Source: Amorphophallus konjac (lineage: Eukaryota > Streptophyta > Magnoliopsida > Alismatales > Araceae). From it: a stretch of 64,000 nt of DNA. Where the stretch lies: contig JAHNEJ010003105.1 in assembly GCA_022559845.1 (NCBI GenBank), positions 62,001-126,000 on the forward strand, written 5' to 3'. The notes beneath the pieces are model-generated. The model was not told the origin of the DNA and did not search any database. It was given only the letters and a program-made list of their open reading frames with translations. The translations under genes were made by a program, and so were the position numbers. This document shows, in pieces, positions 55,971 through 64,000 of the stretch (its first letter is position 1; each line of letters opens with the position of its first letter).

Positions 55971-56950
55971 GATCTCCTGGAAGGCAGGAACACCAGGAAG
56001 TCGAAAACTTGGCCTCCCTACCTTCTTCAACTAGCCAATCCACTATGTTGTTGCTTTCCCTAGGAATGTGTCTGAACTTGACTGGGGATCATCAATGGAT
56101 TGTTCATGGCATTGATGATCTGATGCTGTCTCTTTCCACCACTTAACCCTCTTGTAGCTTCTGGATACTTAGGAGGGGGAGCTGTCATTTCTGCTTTCAT
56201 GGCAGATGCCATGCCTTTTCAAACAAAACCTTTCAGGGCCTCTGAAATCCCTGATCACTATCCCTACTCTAGCCTCCCTGTCTTTTAAAAAAGATCCATT
56301 GCCTCTATCGAAATTCAGGTTAAGGGTTCCTTGGGGAGGTGCTTCCCAACCCAAGCACTTGGTTACAAGAAGCATTGGGCACACCAACAATATGCAGATG
56401 ATCTGTAGCTATTGAGTCAGTGACAATTTTCCTACTGATCAGATGAAGGGGAATATGATCTTGTTTCTAGCTTTCCAGACATAGTGCAGTGTCACTTAAC
56501 TGAGGAGAGACTCAGTTGTTTTGTCTTCCCCCCTGTGGGGCTGCTTCACAAGTAGTAGCCAGAGGGTGAGGTTCTGGCTGATAGAGGTTGGTTGTTGAGG
56601 GATCTGCATTTGGGTGAGATGACATTCCTAGTTTCCTGGCCTAACAGGTGAAGATTGCTGCCCATGGCATCTGAAGGGGACACTCAACTTCATACCAGAA
56701 TATTTTTTTTCTCTTCAACAACAATTTGGCAGCCAAACAATCTCTTGCAATCCTCCATAGCAACACCCCACACCTGTGAAGGCAAGGCCAAGTCCAGATC
56801 TCCGTCCACACAGCTTGTTGAACCAGCTGCATCTCCCTGGTGACACTACAAGCAGTTGTGGGTAGAGAATTGCCATCACTCCACCCCAGATGATGGTTGT
56901 TAGCAGATTTGACGGGTATGGAGATAAATTTCATAAAATGTAAAGATACA
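55970..56950 (-). pseudogene. L1-type LINE fragment (RT zinc-binding and RNase H end)
   Basis: On the minus strand about 56870-56700 encodes AVWTEIWTWPCLHRCGVLLW and RIARDCLAAKLLL, the zf-RVT region of plant L1 elements. WKARNKIIF follows near 56470. Then comes LGWEAPPQGTLNLNFDRGNG with ARVGIVIRDFRG (RNase H), and HIPRESNNIVDWL near 56050. This is the usual C-terminal order of plant LINEs. Stops and frameshifts make it a fossil. The endonuclease and RT core are absent. Confidence 0.85.
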
Positions 56951-57050
56951 GAAGTATTGCTTAACATTTTCAGGGGGATATGAGTAATTTGCATTTTTTT
57001 TACCTTCCCTCCTCGCACCGCACGCTCCCTTCACAACGACCACCGCCCGG

Positions 57051-57599
57051 ATGATGCAAGCCACCAAGGGACTCACGGCGGCGTACGCCGCCGGCGGCGG
57101 CAAGAGGGGCCTTGCCCACCTCGTCACCTCCACCCACCCCTCGCCTGCAGCCGCCGTCGCGGCGACATCTCGCAGCAATAGCGGCCACCATCGCCCCAAC
57201 CTCACCGTACGGCCCAACTCGGAGAAGCCAAGCCACGAATCGGTCGTCAACCTCCTGAAGAGGCTCGACAGGGACCCCCAGAAGGCCCGTCGCTTACTCG
57301 GCCGCGTCACGGGTCGCCACGGCTTCGAGCCCAACGCCACCACCTACAACCTGGTGTCCTCGATCCTGGGCGGCGAGGGAAACCCCGTGAAGGACTTCTG
57401 GGTCAAGGCCAGGACCATCGCGGCGGCGCTCGGCCGGATCGGCGCACCGATCCGTGAGGTCATGGCGAGGAGGGACCGGGGCGAGATGAGCATCGACACT
57501 TACCTCAGGCTGTCGAGGCTGCTGCGGCGGAGTGGGATGGTGAAGAAAGCTGTGCGGCTGAATGGGTTCGTGATGAACGCTCACTCCTCGCCTTGCTAA
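57051..57599 (+). CDS. Short PPR-like protein (probably truncated)
   Basis: 182-codon GC-rich ORF (ATGATGCAAGCC start, TAA stop) in otherwise AT-rich surroundings. The first 55 residues are Ala/Ser/Thr/Pro-rich with few acidic residues, compatible with an organelle targeting peptide. Residues 60-100 (VVNLLKRLDRDPQKARRLLG, then FEPNATTYNLVSSILG) and 140-165 (DTYLRLSRLLRRSGMVKKAV) look like the start and helices of a P-type pentatricopeptide protein that binds organelle RNA. Such proteins normally have over 500 residues, so this is either a truncated copy or a first part whose remainder was lost. An L1 fragment ends about 100 bp upstream. Family assignment is from memory and moderate. Confidence 0.65.
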   Translation: MMQATKGLTAAYAAGGGKRGLAHLVTSTHPSPAAAVAATSRSNSGHHRPNLTVRPNSEKPSHESVVNLLKRLDRDPQKARRLLGRVTGRHGFEPNATTYNLVSSILGGEGNPVKDFWVKARTIAAALGRIGAPIREVMARRDRGEMSIDTYLRLSRLLRRSGMVKKAVRLNGFVMNAHSSPC

Positions 57600-59870
57600 A
57601 ATGTAGAACTTGAACAAAAAAGTTGTCTTCTTTGGTGTTCAAACTCTTGTTTGCGCTTGGTATGGTGTTTTAGGAATTTTGGTGGTAAATATCTAGGTAC
57701 ACTTCGCTAACATCTGATGGGTAGTTCTACAGGATCTGGCGTGTTGGCTCAGTTCTGGTGATTGCCTGATAGAATATTAGAATGGCGATGCCTTTAGAAC
57801 TATCAAAAGAATAGACAACGGATGTGCCCAAGGATCTAGTTGGCACTCTACAAACAGTAGTCTTTCCATAGAGGGAGTTTAAGGAATTAAACATTGGGGT
57901 ACCTTTAGCCTACAGTGTTTAATTCCTAAACTACTTCAATCCATAAGTTGGCTTTAAGGATGGCTTTAAGGATTTTGCAGAGGGCTGCGATTGATTTATA
58001 TGTAAGCTTTAGTGGCAGAGTCAGAGTGCTTGCTCAGCAGATCTTGTTCTCACAGGATTACAAGAATCTGGTTTCCTCTCCACGGCGGGAAATGACAAAA
58101 CATTTAATCATGCTTGTTTGTGTCTTTGTTTGAAATCATTGTCGAATGCGTATGGATGTGACATTGGCTGACCTAGTTCAAATACCCTTCTTGTTCAGAG
58201 CCTCATCTTATTGGGTAGATTCATTTTCACAGTTGTAGGAATTTTGGCTACTGAACCTGTTCCGACAAAGGAATCCACAGCGATTCTTTTTCTACTGAAA
58301 ACTTGTGGTAATAAACATAACTTGATGGCACTCCCATTCTCTCTTCAACCATCCTGGTTTAAATCTTGTCACTCACCATTTTTAAGTTGTGGTAGTAAAC
58401 ATAATTTGATGACACTCTTAAGCTTTAATCTTGGGCAAATTCTGGTTAGTAGGGTAAGTTTATTTCTACTTGTGCTCATTCCAAGTAGTGTAGCAATTTG
58501 TATCAAGTTTCAGGTAGGTGATTGCGATTGCGACATTTTGAGTCTTGCGAAGCAGAGATGTCAACTGTTGTCTTAGGGAACAACTCTTGTGAATAAAACT
58601 TTCTGAAATGAAGATCACCATCATACTCTCTTTTATCCAGTGTGTTAGTAAGTGTTGAAAATCAAGTCGCATGGGCTTATATCTTCTGAAACGTCATTTT
58701 TATTGATGAAATTGATGGTCATATGCATGATTTAGTGGAGGGTAATGGAGGCAATACTAGATGGTTGCATGGGCTATTGTGTTTATTTCTTGTTATTACC
58801 TGAAACTCAGTAACTTTGGAAAAAGAAACCACTACCTCATTCTTGAACATAAACACGCCTTTTATCAAGATTGCTAATCAGATTATTTCCTCAAATAAAG
58901 CATGTACTTGTAACTTTTTAAGGTTGTGTTTCTAATTGATAGCTGAGCTCTCTCAAATTCCTTAAAGGAGTGGCATTTCCTCCAAAAAGATACTATACAT
59001 TGGGGGTACTTGTTGGCTGGGAACTCATATATTTCTATGTGGAAGGTGGGAGTTGTAACATATGAGCTCTTGTATGTAGTGAATATTGGACATCTTTTTG
59101 AACTAGGCTTTGGAGTATGCGACTGGGATAGTCGTTTTGGCCCACTCTAACACTTCCCTAGTCATCCATCAGGCTTGGGTACTTTCTAAGTATACATGCA
59201 TGAAAGTATCTAACTCATAATCATAAACTTGGATTTTTTTGGCTTTCCTTTTTCTTCCTTCGTAATTTCATGAAGATTTGATTTGTTTGACAACTATCAA
59301 ATTGTAAGCTCCTCTTACACTTTTACTAGAAAAAAGGATTGTTGATGATAAACCAAGATGCTTTCGTGCTTGACAAGGATTCCTTTGCCAGTTATTTTTC
59401 TGTTGGTGATACTTGAACTTTAATTTGTGCAGGTAGCTTAACATGTATGTTGATAGAAGAAAATGTGTGAAACTCCACAAATGCTTTAGCTTTCTAAGTT
59501 AAAAGCAAAAATGCCATGTGTGTGTGTGTGAGAGAGAGAGAACAAGTTATAATGTGTGTGAGAGAGAGAGAGAACAAGTTATAATGGTTCGACCAAACCC
59601 CAAGCTTACACCTGACATCCTTTAAAATTTCTTCTACTAAATTCTGAAATAGTTTTAAGAGCTAGTGGAGACAGCACCTAATCCACCATAACCCGAATGC
59701 TTAAGCCTGTGAGTACTCTAATCAGATGCTACCTACCCTTACCAAGAAGGACCCTTTGTATGATGGTCAGGCTGACTTGACTATCTTCAGTCGAATTCTT
59801 CATTTTGCCGAGAAAGTATGGCCTTAATCTTGGACGACCACTACTCAATCTTTGCCGGTCAAGTGCTGGT
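57600..59870. other. Intergenic region between the PPR-like ORF and AIH
   Basis: No coding domain is recognisable. Small duplications are present: a roughly 80-bp tandem pair with TTGTGGTARTAAACATAAYT at 58302 and 58384, and a roughly 40-bp tandem pair ending GAGAGAACAAGTTATAATG at 59520-59585. Confidence 0.6.
59515..59586. repeat. Tandem duplication containing GT and GA runs
   Basis: GTGTGTGTGAGAGAGAGAG followed by AACAAGTTATAATG occurs twice in tandem with different dinucleotide copy numbers. Confidence 0.9.
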
Positions 59871-59875
59871 TGACC

Positions 59876-60039
59876 CAAAGAAGGCAGTTTCGATTTCGAT
59901 GTCGGTTTCAGCCCGAAATCAAATAAAATATTTCTTTTTTGTCAACTGAAGGAGTTTCAGTTTCGGCCGGTTTCGGCCTGTAGGTTTCGGATCGTTCCGG
60001 TCCGAAACTGATATGTTTCAACCGAAACTGCCATCCATG
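59876..60039. mobile_element. hAT-type MITE, TTTCGG-word family, in the AIH promoter
   Basis: 164 bp, starting CAAAGAAGGCAGTTTCG and ending GAAACTGCCATCCATG. It is flanked by a perfect 8-bp duplication GGTTGACC (59868-59875 and 60040-60047). The arms carry TTTCGG/CCGAAA words; the core is AAATATTTCTTTTTTG. It ends 192 bp before the AIH start codon. Confidence 0.95.
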
Positions 60040-60044
60040 GGTTG

Positions 60045-60231
60045 ACCAATCTATACTATATCCTATAAGAGAAAAGGGCGGTTTTTTTTCCGCCGGTTCT
60101 CCTTTACCCGGTTCCGCCGGTTCATCCCTCGGTAGCCGATTTCGATCGGGTCGCCCGGCTCGAGTTTGATCGACTCCCTTCTGCCGGCTCCCCAGTATCC
60201 CAACGTCTCCGGTTGCAGAGGGAGAGAAGAG
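60045..60231 (+). promoter_or_regulatory. Proximal promoter and 5' UTR of AIH
   Basis: A TATA-like CTATACTATATCC (60051-60063) is followed by a C-rich, GCCGGTTC-repeating leader (60090-60231) leading to GAGATGG at the start codon. The leader repeats CGCCGGTTC twice (60092 and 60114). Transcription start is not known. Confidence 0.45.
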
Positions 60232-60321
60232 ATGGGGGACCTAACGGGGAAGCCAGTGTTGCTGGGCTTTCGCATGCCCACAGAATGGGAGCCCCACCAG
60301 CAGTGCTGGATGGGCTGGCCG
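60232..60321 (+). CDS. AIH: Agmatine deiminase (agmatine iminohydrolase), first coding exon
   Basis: Agmatine deiminase converts agmatine to N-carbamoylputrescine and ammonia in the arginine decarboxylase route to putrescine. The exon encodes [20 protein letters not shown] followed by [10 protein letters not shown]. The [18 protein letters not shown] block is the conserved N-terminus of plant AIH, part of the substrate pocket. The exon breaks right after WMGWP at a GT (60322), where the plant family continues with ER-DNWR. The donor GTCTGC is weak but placed correctly. The catalytic Cys lies in later exons beyond the window. Start ATG is at 60232; the preceding in-frame codons do not resemble the family. 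Confidence 0.85.
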
Positions 60322-60602
60322 GTCTGCTCTCTTCCCTCTCTTTCACTCGCTCCTCTCTCTTTCCTTCTCTCTTGGGATGCTCCTTGTTACGTTGCTTTTA
60401 GTTCTTGTGCTCCTTTCGCTTACATGCTGATCCTGGATTGGTGGGTATAGTCGACATCGTTTAATTTGCTCTGTTCTACGGCCTTTTTTCTTGAACTCTG
60501 TAGACTATAGAGGCCTTTCAGTTCTTTTATGCAGTCGTTGTCATTTCCATTTCTCCTTCTTTTAAGAATTCCATGCTCTCGATACGTGTACTCCGCCTTC
60601 CA

Positions 60603-62148
60603 TCCCCTCATCTGTTATACCCGGCAAGTGCACTCTTTCCAAGCTTAGTTTCAATCTAAAGACGTGTGATGGTAGCTATTGGAGAATGGATATGAGATAT
60701 ATCCATGTTCACGACCCTTGACTAATGCATAAGTAAGAAGCTAAACCTCAGTTGTGGTTTATGACTCATGCATTGTTGTACGCTCTTCTGCGTAGCCTAT
60801 GCGTTGCTTCCTCCTTCAGGTGCATCTCTAAGTCAAGAAGTCAAGAGAGTAGAACCTTTCGGGATATAGCTGTATTTAAGAGGGGGGAAATAGAACTAAT
60901 GATTCTATTTTCTTACTCTACCTTAGTGGCAGGAGCCTTTTTTTGTTCTAAGCCAGTTTTTTAAACCTGGGTTTTGGAGTGTTGGGGGTAAATTTGGTGT
61001 CTACAGGATTTTTACTCTGATCACAACTAACTATAGAGATGACGAGAACATCCAATGACTGTGGGTTTAGATTCACTGGCTCAAAGAAATTTGGAGTAAT
61101 GTGGGTTATAATATGGCTGATTTTGGGGCTGGCAATCCCAGAAAAAGTGCCCACACCATTTCATTCATGCTTTATAGTTTAATCCGCCGATTCTCCTTTA
61201 CCTGTAAACCATGGCCTTGCCTTAACCCATCTGTAAAAAGATATTTTAGCCTTGTCTCTGGATCGTTATTACTCAGTCCACACCCCTGATTTCCGTTGTC
61301 GCAGTATCTAGAATGTTAAAGATGTCATACAAACATAAGTGGATCATAAGACTCCTTCAAAACAAACCTTAAAGACCACCTGCATCTCTTTGCTGCACTC
61401 TTATGAGTGGAGGTTCAGTGTAGCGCAGCAACAAGTGGTGCCATTGATCACAACAAATTAAAGATGACAAGTGATGACAACCAACAATACGGCCTCTAAA
61501 ACTAATAATTATGAAGAGGTCCCTTAAAAGTAAATAATTGCAGAAAATTTATAAACAATAGAAAAGTTCATATAATGCCATAGAACTGCTACATATAATG
61601 AGGCAAACAATTGTATTTTTTTCCGCTAGGTAAGTAGAACCTTTTCCCTGATTCACTGGATTTAATATTAAATCATTACATTTTTTGTCTCATGAGTTTT
61701 TATGGAGGGACTGCCCACCTAGCAACTGTAATCATTTTCTTTTCTGGATAAAGCAGTGGCAACCCTCAGTTGATCTGCACCAAGGTCAAGAACAAAAAAA
61801 GGCTCTTGCCACTAAGGTAGAGTAAGAAAATAGAATCATTAGTTCTATTTTCCCCCCTCTTAAATACAGTTATGTCCTGAAAGGTTCTACTCTCTTGACT
61901 TCTTGACTTAGAGATGCACCTGAAGGAGGAAGCAACGCATAGGCTACGCAGAAGAACGTACAACAATGCATGAGTCATAAACCGCAACTGAGGTTTAGCT
62001 TCTTACTTATGCATTAGTCAAGGGTCGTGAACATGGATATACCTCATATCCGTTCTCCAATAGTTGCCATCACACGTCTTTAGATTGAAACTAAGCTTGG
62101 CAAACATGATTGGAAAGAGTACATTTGCCGGGTATAACAGATGAGGGA
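60603..62148. mobile_element. Foldback-type element with about 345-bp inverted repeats
   Basis: The left arm (60603-60948) begins TCCCCTCATCTGTTATACCC and contains CATTGTTGTACGCTCTTCTG. The right arm (61785-62148) is its reverse complement at about 90% identity by eye, ending CCGGGTATAACAGATGAGGG. The roughly 830-bp middle has no recognisable gene. No target-site duplication was found. It lies in the putative first intron of AIH. The arms produce matching Cys/Ser-rich frames on opposite strands that are not genes. Confidence 0.9.
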
Positions 62149-63238
62149 TAATTTGAAAAAAAATTATCAAACTAAACTCACGCGCGAAGCACGTTCATTT
62201 GACTAGTCTTTCACTAAGCATGTCTTAGATTCACTTTTCATCTTTTGCCTCCGAATTGTTCCAAGTTTTCAACCCCAAATGATCATAGATCCTTGATCTT
62301 CCAACTGTCAAGGCCTCCCAAATCATTTGGCTCTTTCATTTGACTTGAACTCATTCCAAACACATCAATTGTAATACCTCAAACAAGTAGATTACTTTCA
62401 TGAAGTGGTTTTATTATCACCAAAATTTGGCTAAGGCCAAAAACCTTCTCCTTTTGAGAAGCTACAAGAACTTTCGATCAATTTTATGTCATCACATTAG
62501 AAGCAGAATTCCGTTAGAACCACCACATTCATTTGAGAAGAAAACTGATTAAGAATAGGCTTTCTGTGCCACTCTCCTTTCTCCTTTTTTGTTGTCACGC
62601 TGAAATGTCCAACATTTCAATCACAAACAACTTTTTCCTGAGCTGCTTCAATTCAATTATTATCACCTCCCCCCCCTCCCCCCCCCAAAAAAACCCAAGT
62701 CTCCACTGCACTCCTTTCATTCCCCCCTGATGTCTTTAGTAATGCAGAAGAATTTCTCATTGTGCCTAGTTGTGAGAGTCCTATGATCATTGGACTATAT
62801 AAAGAGGTGAAGAGGTTGAGCATGTGGACAAAAGGTTATCTTTGTAAATGACATTTGATCAAGACTTAGTGTATTGTAAATTGTAATAACCAATGCAGTA
62901 GTCTTGTGTTGATTACTCATATTTTTGGGAGGAAGTTCGGTGTGCTATAGTCTTTACCATAGGACTCTCTAATCATTGAATCAAGAGGCTCTAAAAGCTG
63001 TATTAAAAGGAATGCTAACAGAAGCTATCTTTTCTAATGATTGAATCCTGAAGAAAATGAGAAAAATGTGATAAAAAATATAATGCACTAACATTCTTCT
63101 GTTTTTAAATGTGAAATATCGGGCCAGATTCTGCTAGTTTTATGTGATATTTACCAAAATTTTATGTGCCCCCCTTTTGCTATATGCCAAGCTGATTTAT
63201 TTTCCGTCACATTTTACCCTACTTTGACATCATACTCA
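62149..63238. other. Stretch without recognisable features
   Basis: AT-rich sequence inside the presumed AIH intron. A C-run followed by an A-run (62669-62695) is the only notable simple sequence. No AIH exon was recognised. Confidence 0.5.
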
Positions 63239-63247
63239 ATTAAAATT

Positions 63248-63635
63248 GGGATTTTTGCATATATACCCATTTAAAGGTTGGTTTTGTCAAATATACCTCT
63301 GATATGGGCATATTATCGTGAATATCCTTCATTTAGACAGAAATATTACGGTTATATCTCTTTAATTTACTACCGTCGACGGAGGAGAATATTCGTAAAA
63401 TATATCATCTACGGTCGTTAGATCTAGGGTATATTTGATAAAATCGAACTTTATAGGGGTATATATTTAATCTTACTCTTTAACTCACACTTAACTCAGG
63501 TTAAACATACGGGAGTTACGACGAGGATAAAATTGTGACATTACCTATATTTTGAAGGTATTCATGATAATATGTTCCGATGAAAGATATATTTAACAAA
63601 ACTGAACTTTACAAGGGTATATATGTAAAAATCTC
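63248..63635. mobile_element. Mutator-type MITE with 9-bp TSD
   Basis: 388 bp with roughly 80-bp imperfect inverted repeats, starting GGGATTTTTGCATATATACC and ending GGTATATATGTAAAAATCTC. It is flanked by ATTAAAATT (63239-63247) and ATTAAAATA (63636-63644), 8/9 identical. The TIR resembles that of the element at 13219-14166 (GGGTTTTTTTTACAAATATACC). It has no coding capacity. Confidence 0.92.
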
Positions 63636-63701
63636 ATTAAAATAACCAACATAACATTAACACTCTTTTAACCTATCAGTTTTCACAATTTCTAACTATC
63701 G

Positions 63702-63736
63702 AGGGCTTGTCTGATAACAAAATGAGTTATCCCGGA
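63702..63736. mobile_element. Left end of a Tourist-like MITE interrupted by a palindromic element
   Basis: GGGCTTGTCTGATAAC and AAAATGAGTTATCCCGG match the ends and inner words of the Tourist-like MITEs at 24137 and 54333. The sequence switches at 63737 to the CAAGG-start element. The right part is beyond the window. Confidence 0.6.
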
Positions 63737-64000
63737 CAAGGTTTGCCGTCTCGACCGACCCGTCTGTCCGGTCTCGGTCTAGGTCGGGTCGGGTTGGTCC
63801 CGTCTCGTTCTAAAAAACTTTATATATATAATATATATATATAATAATATAAATAAAATATAAAAAGATATATTATATATAAATATAATATAATATAATA
63901 TTAAAATAATGGAGGCGACCCGATGATGACACACGACCCAGGCGTCCCGGTCTCGGCCCGAGTCGGGTCATGCGAGTCGGGGGGACCCGCATCGGGTCGG
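63737..64000. mobile_element. hAT-type MITE, GGGTCGG-word family (cut by the window edge)
   Basis: Starts CAAGGTTTGCCGTCTCGACC and contains GGTCTCGGTC, GGGTCGGG and CCCGACC words on both sides of a TATATATAATATATA core. The words and core match 15292-15548 in opposite orientation. The right end and target duplication are not visible. Confidence 0.8.

Noticed and set aside
60752..60964. Small Cys/Ser-rich protein with a near-identical partner on the other strand at 61766-61987
   Set aside because: Both are the arms of the inverted-repeat element. The coincidence of frames follows from the inverted repeat.

Overview
This is nuclear DNA from a flowering plant with a large, transposon-rich genome. 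The evidence is GT-AG spliced genes spread over tens of kb, Ty1/copia and Ty3/gypsy elements, RTE and L1 LINEs, TRIMs and many MITEs. The species cannot be named from the sequence. The GC-rich 5' end of the PPR-like gene would suit a monocot or an early-diverging lineage, but that is a weak hint.

Three host loci lie on the + strand. (1) 9089-52519 holds the C-terminal half (24 exons, 1049 codons plus stop) of the nuclear pore membrane glycoprotein GP210/NUP210. The exons were joined by hand with consistent phases and total 3150 nt. The N-terminal half must lie to the left, so 1-9088 is probably intronic. (2) 57051-57599 is a short GC-rich ORF resembling the start of a PPR protein. (3) 60232-60321 is the first coding exon of agmatine deiminase (AIH); the rest is beyond the right edge.

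The large GP210 introns are transposon stacks. 1-9088 has degenerate LTR-type repeats, GC-rich low-complexity DNA and a CATG-rich minisatellite. The 10.8-kb intron 14451-25226 holds a copia element (15054-19594), a rearranged TRIM cluster inside it, and an antisense RTE LINE (about 20800-23600). The 13.5-kb intron 26738-40286 holds a decayed Ty3/gypsy (Tat/Ogre-like) element with inactivated gag, protease and RT. The downstream intergenic space has an L1-type LINE fragment, a 1.5-kb foldback element and more MITEs.

The most striking signal is a scattered set of short non-autonomous elements. Their arms are made of one short self-complementary word repeated in both orientations (TTTCGG/CCGAAA, GATCGG/CCGATC, GGGTCGG/CCGACCC, ATCCGTATCCG and others) around an AT-rich core. 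Eight of them are bounded by 8-bp target-site duplications (six perfect, two imperfect) and have CAAGG- or TAGG-like termini, which points to hAT-type transposition. Each family seems to use its own word. Arrays of subterminal transposase-binding words are a plausible explanation. Two 9-bp-TSD elements of Mutator type and three Tourist-like MITEs were also delimited to the base.
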